From the NCBI GenBank assembly GCA_964434575.1, contig CAYSWB010000011.1:1-48189 (forward strand): 48,189 bases of DNA, read 5' to 3'. Source of the stretch: DAORHV01 sp964434575 (lineage in GTDB: Bacteria > Patescibacteriota > Gracilibacteria > Peribacterales > Peribacteraceae). The translations under genes were made by a program, and so were the position numbers. Of this stretch, positions 1 to 6,281 are shown piece after piece; the stretch's first letter is position 1; each line of letters starts with the position of its first letter. The notes beneath the pieces are model-generated. The model searched no databases. It was not told where the DNA came from and was given only the letters and a program-made list of their open reading frames with translations.

Positions 1-872
1 TCCAGCGAGTCCAGCACGATCATCCAGATCTGCCCGTGTTTGTACTGGAAGGGTTGGCCGGACAGATCCTGCAGCAGGAGGAATCCGGTGCCGGATTTGC
101 TCCAGATACCCTCCGTCATCCCGCCGTCGCGGAACAGGAGCGCTTTGCCGCCGCTTCGCATGTCCACCGCCAGGCGGCCCAGCGGTCCGACCACTTCCAC
201 GTCCGTTTCAAGCATGACCAGGTTGGCGGGGGAGGGCGGACGCAGGGTGTCGTCGCTGTATTTGTCATAGTTTCCATCTTCCGGATCGTATGCGTACGTC
301 ACGTCGTGGAGCGGGCTGAAGTAGTTGATGAAAATGCCGGCGGCCGCGCCGGACGACGTGAAGGCATCGCCATACGTGAACGGCAGAAGAAACGGGGTCT
401 GTCCGGGGAGCGTGGCGATCAGCTCCAAGGCATTCTCCCGCGTGATGAACCGGTTGTGCGGGGCGGGCGCGGTCTTGTCGTAGTCGAACGACGCGTCGTC
501 GGTGATGCCGCTGAACGACGTCACGGTCGGGCTGTCGTACAGCTTTTGCAGCGCTTCCGGGCTTCCCCCCACGTGAAAGATGGCCGACACAAGCGGCTCC
601 ACGCCGTCGATGAAATACGGCCGCACCGAACGCACGGGCCCCACGGAGTCCGGGAGGCGCGCCACGTCGAACACCGCCTGAAACCGGGTGATGAACCCTT
701 CCACCAGATGCTCCTGCACCAGCACCGCGCCGGTGAGGCCGCGTTGCCAGGGCCGGGCATCCTCGTGATTATCGATCATCACGCCGACGTAGTTTGATGG
801 CGCGGGCGGCTCGGGCGCGCAGCCCACGAACAACAACAGGGCGAGGACGGGGACGGCGATTTTCATTTGCAT
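1..872 (-). CDS. DUF3048 (YerB-like) lipoprotein, 3' end outside window
   Basis: The reading frame enters from the window edge, so the C-terminus is missing; 290 codons are visible. I translated it by hand from the ATG at 872. The N-terminus is a lipoprotein signal: a hydrophobic stretch ending in FVGC (Cys18), followed by a Pro-rich spacer. The mature part shows the DUF3048 pattern: GVMIDNHEDARP, VEGFITRF, GPVRSVRPYF and FHVGGSPEAL. The family is usually an envelope lipoprotein of unknown biochemical role. A TATCAT hexamer ends nine bases before the ATG, so the mRNA may be nearly leaderless. A second in-frame ATG at 866 is possible. It is divergent from the gene at 904. Confidence 0.8.
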   Translation of the reverse strand, partial: MQMKIAVPVLALLLFVGCAPEPPAPSNYVGVMIDNHEDARPWQRGLTGAVLVQEHLVEGFITRFQAVFDVARLPDSVGPVRSVRPYFIDGVEPLVSAIFHVGGSPEALQKLYDSPTVTSFSGITDDASFDYDKTAPAPHNRFITRENALELIATLPGQTPFLLPFTYGDAFTSSGAAAGIFINYFSPLHDVTYAYDPEDGNYDKYSDDTLRPPSPANLVMLETDVEVVGPLGRLAVDMRSGGKALLFRDGGMTEGIWSKSGTGFLLLQDLSGQPFQYKHGQIWMIVLDSL

Positions 873-903
873 GGCCGGGGCATGATACCTATGCTGCGCC
901 GCA

Positions 904-1332
904 ATGCGCACCCTCCTTCTTTCCTCGTTGGTTCTTTTGCCGAGCGTGGCCTTCGCTCAGGTGACTTGTTACTCGCCCAGCGACTGTGCCGCCGGCACCG
1001 TCTGCACGTCCGTCACCACCGGCGTGGTGCCCGGCGTTTGCCAGCCCAAGGTCGAGAAGGTGGTGGAGAAAGTGAAGGAAGTGAGAAAGGCCGAACTGAA
1101 GCCTGTATCGTCCTCGTCTTCGAGCATCAAGGCGTCTTCGTCCTCGTCCGCTTCGTCCGTCAGCAGCTCCATGTCGTCCAGCGCCAGCAGCTCGGCTGCC
1201 GGTGACGGTGGTCTGATGGCCAGCCTGGGCGGCATGATGGAGAGCATGATGAACATGCTCAAGGGCATGCTGAACGCCATGGGTTCCATGCTGAATAGCA
1301 TGAAATGCATGTTCGGCGGCTGCAAGGCGTAG
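904..1332 (+). CDS. Small secreted Ser-rich protein with Met-rich C-terminus
   Basis: 142 residues. The first 18 or so form a signal peptide (MRTLLLSSLVLLPSVAFA, then Q). A short Cys-containing domain with four cysteines (CYSPSDC, VC, VC) follows, then a charged VEKVVEKVKEVRK segment, a Ser-rich linker of about 35 residues, and a C-terminal tail in which about a third of residues are Met before two final cysteines. The product is probably exported. Ser-rich linkers also occur in the SLH proteins at 24253 and 45363. Family not recognised. A TATGCT hexamer lies eight bases before the ATG. Confidence 0.75.
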   Translation: MRTLLLSSLVLLPSVAFAQVTCYSPSDCAAGTVCTSVTTGVVPGVCQPKVEKVVEKVKEVRKAELKPVSSSSSSIKASSSSSASSVSSSMSSSASSSAAGDGGLMASLGGMMESMMNMLKGMLNAMGSMLNSMKCMFGGCKA

Positions 1333-1360
1333 CAGCGTCGCAGGGAGTACACTGGGAGCC

Positions 1361-1618
1361 ATGTGTACAGTCCTGCGCCGCACGCTGACGTTCATGCTCG
1401 CGATTTTTTCGCTCAGCATCGCCAGCCTGCCATTCATACTGCCATTCGCGTTCGACGCCACGGGGACGACGTGGGCCCAGGTGCTGCCCGCATTGGGGGT
1501 GTTCTACGGCGTGTACGTCATGCTGCCGTGGTTCGTGCTGGCCCTGTTGTTCAACATCGTCCGGGAATGGCGCATTGCCGCCGCGGCGAAACGCCAGGAT
1601 CAGAAAAAACCCGCTTAG
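1361..1618 (+). CDS. Small two-helix membrane protein
   Basis: 85 residues with two hydrophobic segments (about 9-30 and 39-64) and a basic C-terminal tail (AAAAKRQDQKKPA). It follows the secreted protein at 904 by 28 bases, and a TACACT hexamer ends seven bases before the ATG, so it may have its own promoter. No family recognised. The hydrophobic pattern and clean start make it more likely real than a chance ORF. Confidence 0.6.
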   Translation: MCTVLRRTLTFMLAIFSLSIASLPFILPFAFDATGTTWAQVLPALGVFYGVYVMLPWFVLALLFNIVREWRIAAAAKRQDQKKPA

Positions 1619-1641
1619 ACATACCCCGTCTCAGTGGGTGG

Positions 1642-1929
1642 TTATTTCATACCCTTGAACCACTTCTTCGCGCTGTCGCGGCGGTGCGGGCAGCCCGGCC
1701 AGCAGCACGGCCGGCGCTTTCCTTCCAGCAGCTGTTCATGCATCCGTTCGATGTGCTCGGCGCGGGTTTCGGGTTTCTTTACGATCGTCGTCCAGCAAAT
1801 CCACTCGTTGCGCGCGAGCGGCGTGAGGCTGTTCCACTGTTCCAGCACCTCCGGGTGCGCGAGCAGCACCTTCTTCATGTCCGGCGGTACCTCGTGCACG
1901 ACGCCGGTGGCGATGGGTGTCTTCGGCAT
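1642..1929 (-). CDS. YdeI/OmpD-associated (OmdA) family small protein
   Basis: 95 residues. The body (VPPDMKKVLLAHPEVLEQWNSL, NEWICWTTIVKKPETRAEHIERM) matches the general pattern of the YdeI/OmpD-associated family, whose members are about this size; the molecular function is unclear. The C-terminus carries CCWPGCPHRR, a Cys/His cluster that could bind metal. I chose the ATG at 1929, because longer in-frame starts run through the carbonic anhydrase gene. A TGG-TACCAT extended -10 ends eight bases before this ATG. It sits 26 bases downstream of the carbonic anhydrase on the same strand. Confidence 0.7.
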   Translation of the reverse strand: MPKTPIATGVVHEVPPDMKKVLLAHPEVLEQWNSLTPLARNEWICWTTIVKKPETRAEHIERMHEQLLEGKRRPCCWPGCPHRRDSAKKWFKGMK

Positions 1930-1955
1930 GGGGTCGCATGGTACCACGGAGCAGG

Positions 1956-2585
1956 TCACGCTTTCCGGCCCCGCACCCCGACCGTCAGGAATTGCTGCGT
2001 GGCGTCGTCGTAGGCGAACACCTCGCCGGTCTCGAATTTGTACATCCAGCCGTGCACGTCTAGTTCGCCGCGCGCGATCGCCGCGGAAACGACCGGCAGC
2101 GTCTGCAGCTGCTCCATCTGCACCAACACGTTCTCCTGCGCCGCCACGTTCCACTGCTCTTCCTCGGTGCGTTCGGCGTACACGCGCTTCACGATCTCGC
2201 GCGTGCGCTGCGCATGCCGGAGCCACGTGCGGACGTTCGGCAGCGTTTCCGTTTCGCGCTCATCCAGCAGCGCCTTGATGGCGCCACACTTCGAGTGCCC
2301 GCAGACGATGATGTCGCGCACCTTCAGCACCTCCACCGCGAATTCGATCGCCGCCGTCTCGCCGCTTTCCACGCCCGCCGGCGGCACGATGTTGCCCACG
2401 TTGCGCACGGTGAACAGGTCGCCGGGCTGACTGTCGGTGAAGAGGTTGGGCACCACGCGCGAATCGCTGCACGTGATGAACAGCGTCTGCGGCTGTTGTC
2501 CGTGCGAAAGCGCCTCGAACAGGCCCTTTTGCTCCGCGAAGCCGTGTTCCTGGAACCGGTGGATGCCGCGGATAAGGGTCTTCAT
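1956..2585 (-). CDS. can: Beta-class carbonic anhydrase
   Basis: 209 residues. Zinc and active-site residues of beta-carbonic anhydrase are all present: Cys39, Asp41 and Arg43 in CSDSR, then His97 and Cys100 in CGHSKCGA. The enzyme interconverts CO2 and bicarbonate in the cytoplasm, and full length is normal. A TACACT hexamer ends nine bases before the ATG, just past the terminator of the upstream tmRNA, so it probably has its own promoter and a very short leader. Confidence 0.95.
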   Translation of the reverse strand: MKTLIRGIHRFQEHGFAEQKGLFEALSHGQQPQTLFITCSDSRVVPNLFTDSQPGDLFTVRNVGNIVPPAGVESGETAAIEFAVEVLKVRDIIVCGHSKCGAIKALLDERETETLPNVRTWLRHAQRTREIVKRVYAERTEEEQWNVAAQENVLVQMEQLQTLPVVSAAIARGELDVHGWMYKFETGEVFAYDDATQQFLTVGVRGRKA

Positions 2586-2602
2586 TGTCGTGGCAGTGTA
2601 AC

Positions 2603-2641
2603 GAAAAGAAGCCGCTATTCCAGCAAGCGGGCGGCTTTTTC
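2603..2641 (-). terminator. Hairpin terminator between tmRNA and carbonic anhydrase
   Basis: AAGCCGC at 2609-2615 pairs with GCGGCTT at 2631-2637, flanked by A and T runs on both sides, so it could work in either direction. It lies directly past the 3' end of tmRNA and before the carbonic anhydrase start. Confidence 0.75.
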
Positions 2642-2646
2642 AAAAA

Positions 2647-3046
2647 TGGTGGAGATGCCGGGAGTTGAACCCGGGTCCAACGTGTACGCCGAAGGTCAGT
2701 ACGATCATGTTCCTTCCAGTTCTCTCAGCCCGTCAGGAAGGAACAAGGAAAGGGTGAGAGTGATGACGGAAGAATGTTGGCTATCCGCACCGTCGGACGG
2801 AAAGCCAGCCCCGCTAGTGACGCCTCATCCGCTCAGCGAGGATCGGCGGGGAGGCGTGTTCCGTTAAAAAACAGAACTAAGCTGCAACGAGCTGGCCAAA
2901 GCGAACGGAGTTCGCAATGTCCTGCACGCGAGCCATGAAATTGCTTTTGGCAATTAATTGGTGCAACGGTGGGTATCGGGAACCAGAGCAATCCCGGATC
3001 GAGACGCAGTCAACGCAGAATCACGCTGTCGAAGCCTGTCATCCCC
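2647..3046 (-). ncRNA. ssrA: tmRNA (transfer-messenger RNA)
   Basis: About 400 nt on the minus strand. The 5' end GGGGATGACAGGCTTCGACA matches the classic tmRNA start. The 3' end carries a T-arm (CCGGG, TTCAACT, CCCGG), an acceptor strand CATCTCC pairing with GGGGATG, and an encoded ACCA. An internal frame from GCC at 2951 to TAG at 2877 would encode a 24-residue tag ending LVAA, consistent with a ClpXP/ClpAP degradation tag. The tag is long compared with the E. coli one and its first codon is inferred. The RNA rescues stalled ribosomes with SmpB, which is not in this window. Confidence 0.95.
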
Positions 3047-3191
3047 ATACATTTCGCAAAAGGGGCTGTGCCCCTCTCGCGGGCTCTCCCCGAAGCGGTG
3101 CGGCTCCAGGCAAGCGGAGCTTGCCTTCGCCGTTTTGCTGGGGAGGGTGCATGGTTTCAGTGGCCGAACCTGTCAAAGAACTCGGACTGTC
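3047..3191 (-). other. Probable tmRNA 5' precursor segment
   Basis: This gene-free stretch lies between a strong extended -10 (3192-3200, minus) and the mature tmRNA 5' end. It contains two tight hairpins: GGCAAGC/GCTTGCC near 3112-3128 and AGGGGC/GCCCCT near 3062-3076. I read it as a precursor leader removed by RNase P, not as a gene. Confidence 0.4.
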
Positions 3192-3200
3192 AGTATAGCA
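3192..3200 (-). promoter_or_regulatory. Extended -10 promoter, probably for tmRNA
   Basis: On the minus strand the sequence reads TGC-TATACT, a strong extended -10. No gene other than tmRNA follows within 500 bases on that strand. Confidence 0.5.
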
Positions 3201-3278
3201 CTTTCCGCCGATCTTGCCTTGCCGTAAAAGTCACCGTTTTTTGTAACGGACCGCCCGCTCATTCGTCTTGAAAGGTGT

Positions 3279-3371
3279 ATGCGGAACACCTCCTCCATCG
3301 GCAGCGCGCATGCCAAGCTGCTCGGCAGTCTCATCGCCGGCCTCACGGTCGCGCTGATGTTGACGCTCTAG
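3279..3371 (+). CDS. Possible 30-residue hydrophobic peptide
   Basis: A 31-codon ORF starting MRNTSSIGSAHAKLLG and ending in a hydrophobic stretch (LIAGLTVALMLTL). AAAGGTG lies five bases before the ATG, one of the few Shine-Dalgarno-like sites in the window. The stop touches the end of the convergent YbjQ-like gene. It could be a small membrane peptide; chance occurrence is not excluded. Confidence 0.35.
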   Translation: MRNTSSIGSAHAKLLGSLIAGLTVALMLTL

Positions 3372-3695
3372 TTAGGCCGACAGCTTCACCGCGGTGCCCG
3401 AGATGGACACCATGATCATGCTGCCCTTGCCGCCCAGGACTTCGTAATCCATGTCCACGGCGACCACGGCGTCCGCGCCGACGGCCTTGGCCTTTTCTTC
3501 CAGCTCGGCCATGGCTTCCTGGCGGGCCTTTTCCACCGCGCGCTCGTAGCTGCCGGAGCGGCCGCCGAAGAAGTCGCGCATGTTGGCGAGGAAGTCGCGG
3601 AAGAAGTTGATGCCGATGATGACTTCGCCGGTGGCGATGCCGAGGTACTTCTCGATGTTCTTTCCTTCGACGGAGTTGGTGGTGGTGATGAGCAT
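3372..3695 (-). CDS. YbjQ/UPF0145 family protein
   Basis: 107 residues, the usual length. Family hallmarks are LITTTNSVEGKNIEKYLGI at the N-terminus, a helical middle (RAVEKARQEAMAELEEKAKAVGADAVVAVDMDYE) and a final beta hairpin (MIMVSISGTAVKL). The family is sometimes called heavy-metal-binding (PF01906) and forms pentamers, but its role is not settled. It starts ten bases after the membrane protein gene at 3706-4212, so the two are probably co-transcribed. Confidence 0.88.
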   Translation of the reverse strand: MLITTTNSVEGKNIEKYLGIATGEVIIGINFFRDFLANMRDFFGGRSGSYERAVEKARQEAMAELEEKAKAVGADAVVAVDMDYEVLGGKGSMIMVSISGTAVKLSA

Positions 3696-3705
3696 GGGTG
3701 GGGGA

Positions 3706-4212
3706 TTACTGGGCGCCCTGCAAACGGGGAGCCTCGGTCTTTTTCTCGGTCTTGGCGGCCATCACGTGCGGCAGCCAGCTCTTGGTGAGCCATAGCACAA
3801 AGGCCCAGAACACCATCTGTCCCAGCTCGGCGCCGATGCTGCCGGCGTAGAGGTACAGCGTTTCCTGGCTCTTGTCCGGCTCGCCAATGTAGGACAGGAG
3901 GCCGTGGAGGATTTCGATCACGTTCTTGGCGATCAACAGGATGCAGGCCATGGCGAGCCACGGCTTCTTGGCGTGGATGTGGCGCGCCAGCAGGATCAGG
4001 CCGATGAGCAGTGCGATGCTGCCGGCAAGGCCGAGAGCGGACGCGAAGAAGTTCAGGACGGTGGTGTCCGTTTCCACGCCGCCCAGTTGGGCGAGCAGGT
4101 ACAGCACGACCGTGAACGAGTTCCAAAAGACAAGGCAGACCGCGATGATGCCGAGAATGCCTACGAACCAGCCGAGGCCTTCGGATCCGCGCTCTTTTTC
4201 AAGGATGGGCAT
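3706..4212 (-). CDS. Four-helix membrane protein of unknown function
   Basis: 168 residues with four hydrophobic segments (about 14-40, 56-80, 86-104 and 120-148) and a charged C-terminal tail (KTEKKTEAPRLQGAQ). I do not recognise the family. A TAGACT hexamer ends six bases before the ATG. It lies upstream of the YbjQ-like gene in an apparent two-gene operon, so the two may act together at the membrane; that is inference. Confidence 0.7.
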   Translation of the reverse strand: MPILEKERGSEGLGWFVGILGIIAVCLVFWNSFTVVLYLLAQLGGVETDTTVLNFFASALGLAGSIALLIGLILLARHIHAKKPWLAMACILLIAKNVIEILHGLLSYIGEPDKSQETLYLYAGSIGAELGQMVFWAFVLWLTKSWLPHVMAAKTEKKTEAPRLQGAQ

Positions 4213-4369
4213 GCGCGAAGTCTACCGTAGTCGCACCGGGCGTCCAGCAGTCGAATTCGTTCTGCTTTCTTCGGCATATACGCATAAATAGCCAATATGC
4301 TGGCTTTAAATTCACATGCACTGTTGTTGAAAACCGCCGACAGTCATTCATGTACAAATACTAAAATTA

Positions 4370-4378
4370 TGGTATAAA
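4370..4378 (+). promoter_or_regulatory. Extended -10 promoter for the gene at 4472
   Basis: TGG-TATAAA lies in an AT-rich island (4263-4384) unlike the surrounding GC-rich DNA. It would give a leader of about 87 nt before the ATG at 4472. The 4213-4369 stretch otherwise shows no gene. Confidence 0.5.
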
Positions 4379-4382
4379 TATA

Positions 4383-4407
4383 CTCCTGCCTGGTCTTTCC
4401 AAAGCAA
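4383..4407 (+). promoter_or_regulatory. Conserved leader element, copy 1
   Basis: The stretch begins CTCCTGCCTGGTCTTTCCAA and runs on with AGCAA. It aligns closely with 5782-5810 and more loosely with 5249-5285. All three sit at the predicted start of an 85-100 nt leader before a small membrane-protein gene. Confidence 0.5.
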
Positions 4408-4471
4408 CGCAACGCAGAGCTTCGCAGCTCCCGGTCAGTCCGACACTCGTATGCACGAAAGGAGCATCGAA

Positions 4472-4741
4472 ATGAGTATCGTATTGATCGTCACGTTGGT
4501 TCTTGGGGCGATCCCCGCCCTCTGCCTTCTCATCGCGGCCGCTCTCGGCTTGGGTCTCAGGCTCATTCTGGGTGACGCGGCGGACGGCATGTTTCCCTGG
4601 AGCATCTGGGGAGGCGAACCGGCCGCACCGACGTTCGGCGAAACGCTGGATGGATGGGCCCGCTGGTGGGTCCGCTGGGGGAGCATCACCGGAGTTCTCT
4701 GGCTGATTCTCCTGCTTGCGGTTCTCACCGCAGGCATCTAG
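4472..4741 (+). CDS. Small membrane protein, cassette member 1
   Basis: 89 residues: hydrophobic N-terminus (MSIVLIVTLVLGAIPALCLL), a Trp-rich middle (FPWSIWGG, WARWWVRWG) and a hydrophobic C-terminus. I chose the ATG at 4472 because GAAAGGAG ends eight bases upstream; an in-frame ATG at 4451 would put that site inside the gene. With the genes at 5339 and 5881 it shares a layout of a promoter, a leader of about 90 nt, a short membrane ORF and a 3' hairpin. Function unknown. Confidence 0.65.
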   Translation: MSIVLIVTLVLGAIPALCLLIAAALGLGLRLILGDAADGMFPWSIWGGEPAAPTFGETLDGWARWWVRWGSITGVLWLILLLAVLTAGI

Positions 4742-4762
4742 TCCAACCGGACTAGGCAGGAC

Positions 4763-4793
4763 GGGCAGTGACTTCTGTCGCTGCCCATTTTTT
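4763..4793 (+). terminator. Rho-independent terminator
   Basis: GGGCAGTGAC pairs with GTCGCTGCCC (one G-U pair) around loop TTCT, followed by ATTTTTT. It ends the transcript of the gene at 4472. Confidence 0.85.
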
Positions 4794-4794
4794 G

Positions 4795-5193
4795 TTACTT
4801 CACGACGTGGCGGATGATCCAGTTGCCGGTGCCGAGCACCACGCTGAGCACGATCCAGCCGGTGAGGCCGCCGGAAATGGTCATGGCGATGAGGCTGGGG
4901 TCCATGCGCAGCGTGATCTGGTACGTCAGCCACAGGAACGCGCCGTTCACCAGGATGATGGCGAACACGGTCGCAAACAGCTTCAGCGGCAGCGTGAGGA
5001 TGTCCAAAATGGGACGCAGGATGAAGTTGAGCAGCGTGATGAGCGCGCCCACCACCACGAATGCCGCCCAGCCGCCGAACACGGCGAAATACTGGGGCAG
5101 ATAACGGTCCATCAGGAAGACCAACAGGATGTTCAATCCGGCCTTCAGCGCGATGCGCATCGGACTTGCTGCGGATGATTCCTTGTCTGCCAT
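4795..5193 (-). CDS. Phage-holin-4 family (PF04020-like) membrane protein
   Basis: 132 residues from the ATG at 5193, with four hydrophobic segments. The pattern LITLLNFILRPILDILTLPL is typical of the Phage_holin_4_2/YvlD family, common in bacterial chromosomes without phage. The family's role is unclear. TAAGAT ends seven bases before this ATG; a longer in-frame start adds a basic, non-family N-terminus. No phage genes are nearby. Confidence 0.8.
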   Translation of the reverse strand: MADKESSAASPMRIALKAGLNILLVFLMDRYLPQYFAVFGGWAAFVVVGALITLLNFILRPILDILTLPLKLFATVFAIILVNGAFLWLTYQITLRMDPSLIAMTISGGLTGWIVLSVVLGTGNWIIRHVVK

Positions 5194-5216
5194 GCGCCTT
5201 ATCTTACAGGACTTTC

Positions 5217-5244
5217 TTGCCTTTCGTCTTCCCGTCCATACAAT
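5217..5244 (+). promoter_or_regulatory. Promoter of the gene at 5339
   Basis: TTGCCT, 16 bases, then TACAAT followed by CGCCG. The same arrangement (TTGCCT, 16 bases, TAGAAT, CGCCG) occurs at 5749-5776 before the next cassette. Confidence 0.65.
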
Positions 5245-5248
5245 CGCC

Positions 5249-5285
5249 GTCCCTGTCAGCTCCTTCACAGCGAAAGCGAACCCGG
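5249..5285 (+). promoter_or_regulatory. Conserved leader element, copy 2
   Basis: CCCTGTCAGCTCCTTCACAG followed by GCGAACC-like sequence. It matches copy 3 at 5782-5810 in order and position relative to the promoter. Confidence 0.5.
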
Positions 5286-5338
5286 CCAGGACGGCCGAAA
5301 ACGCACTGGAACGAAACCTCCGAGGGTCAACTGATCGA

Positions 5339-5686
5339 ATGTACTACCACCACGACCACGAGGTCTACGAGATGCTGCTGCTCGTCGCAGTCGCTCTCGC
5401 CTTCCTCTCATCCGCGTTCTGCATAGGGCATGGCCTCTATACGGACCTGGCGTACAAAACCGTCCGTGTACTGCGCGACCGCTGGTTCGCGCGCGTCGAA
5501 TACACCATCTCCGGCAAGACCGTCATGGTCTTCTCCATCGACCACGCCGACTTCCTGCTGGCCAAGAGCTACGTCCACTGGTGCCACCACTACGGCCGCA
5601 CGGCGGAGCTGCTCCGGGAGCTGGCTTCCATCTGTTTCCGCTGGGCCTTCTGGATCCTGCTCCTCGCTTTGGTCTTCTGCTGCTGA
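5339..5686 (+). CDS. Small membrane protein, cassette member 2
   Basis: 115 residues: His-rich start (MYYHHDHEVYE), one transmembrane segment (about 12-32), a soluble middle of about 60 residues with HWCHHYG, and a C-terminal transmembrane segment ending CC. I chose the ATG at 5339 because the promoter at 5217-5244 lies inside longer in-frame versions. The next gene has exactly the same length and a related promoter, leader and 3' hairpin, so the pair probably arose by duplication although the proteins have diverged. Function unknown. Confidence 0.65.
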   Translation: MYYHHDHEVYEMLLLVAVALAFLSSAFCIGHGLYTDLAYKTVRVLRDRWFARVEYTISGKTVMVFSIDHADFLLAKSYVHWCHHYGRTAELLRELASICFRWAFWILLLALVFCC

Positions 5687-5702
5687 TTCCCGCTGACAGG
5701 GA

Positions 5703-5727
5703 GGGCCGTGACATGACGTCACGGCCC
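5703..5727 (+). terminator. 3' hairpin of cassette member 2
   Basis: A perfect 10-bp stem, GGGCCGTGAC with GTCACGGCCC, and loop ATGAC, starting 16 bases after the stop. There is no U-tract. The hairpin at 6245-6269 has the same loop and spacing but four compensated stem pairs, so an RNA role is likely; termination, 3'-end protection or protein binding are all possible. Confidence 0.65.
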
Positions 5728-5748
5728 GCTTCCGCATGCGCCATTTTC

Positions 5749-5776
5749 TTGCCTTTCCCCGCGGGATTCGTAGAAT
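5749..5776 (+). promoter_or_regulatory. Promoter of the gene at 5881
   Basis: TTGCCT, 16 bases, then TAGAAT; a near copy of the promoter at 5217-5244. Predicted leader is about 97 nt. Confidence 0.65.
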
Positions 5777-5781
5777 CGCCG

Positions 5782-5810
5782 CTCCTGTCGGTCTTTCACA
5801 AAGCGAACCA
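5782..5810 (+). promoter_or_regulatory. Conserved leader element, copy 3
   Basis: CTCCTGTCGGTCTTTCACAA followed by AGCGAACCA. It aligns closely with the leader at 4383-4407 although the downstream proteins differ. Confidence 0.55.
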
Positions 5811-5880
5811 CGGCACGATGCCGGCAACTGACGCATCGAAAAACGAGTCTCCCGAGAGGGACGCTCAGGGAACACCTTCC

Positions 5881-6228
5881 ATGACTATCGTTCAACTTCG
5901 CGTCGCCTGCGCCATCGCGGGCTTCGCCGCGCTGGCCCTGGCGCTGATCTCCATGCTCTGCGCCGGCCTCATCCTGCTGGCCATGAACATTCACCGCGAG
6001 CGCTGCTACCACCGCTGGGGCGTGTCTCCCGACGACGAGCGCGACGAGCAGGTCATCCTCCTGCATCTCGTCCTGGTCCGTCCGGAGCTCCGTTCCGAGG
6101 TCGAAGACTTCTTCGACCGCGCGGCCGATGCGGCAACCGCGACCACGCTGCTGATCGGCTGGATGCAGAAGTGCCTGCAGTTCGGCATCTTCTGCCTCAT
6201 CGCCACTTTCGCTCTCTCCTCGAACTAA
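5881..6228 (+). CDS. Small membrane protein, cassette member 3
   Basis: 115 residues: an N-terminal transmembrane hairpin or long helix (about 8-36), a charged soluble middle (HRERCYHRWGVSPDDERDEQ) and a C-terminal hydrophobic segment (about 92-112). The start at 5881 fits a leader of about 97 nt behind the promoter at 5749-5776; upstream in-frame starts would include the previous hairpin. Same length and layout as the gene at 5339. Function unknown. Confidence 0.65.
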   Translation: MTIVQLRVACAIAGFAALALALISMLCAGLILLAMNIHRERCYHRWGVSPDDERDEQVILLHLVLVRPELRSEVEDFFDRAADAATATTLLIGWMQKCLQFGIFCLIATFALSSN

Positions 6229-6244
6229 CCATCGCCGACAGGAA

Positions 6245-6269
6245 AGGCCACAACATGACGTTGTGGCCT
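6245..6269 (+). terminator. 3' hairpin of cassette member 3
   Basis: AGGCCACAAC pairs with GTTGTGGCCT around loop ATGAC, 16 bases after the stop. Compared with 5703-5727, pairs 1, 6, 7 and 8 all changed on both sides. It lies between convergent genes (ileS ends at 6282). Confidence 0.65.
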
Positions 6270-6281
6270 GCTTCCAGTTGC

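Noticed and set aside
4795..5193. Prophage remnant suggested by holin-like protein
   Set aside because: The family is common in chromosomes and there are no other phage genes nearby.
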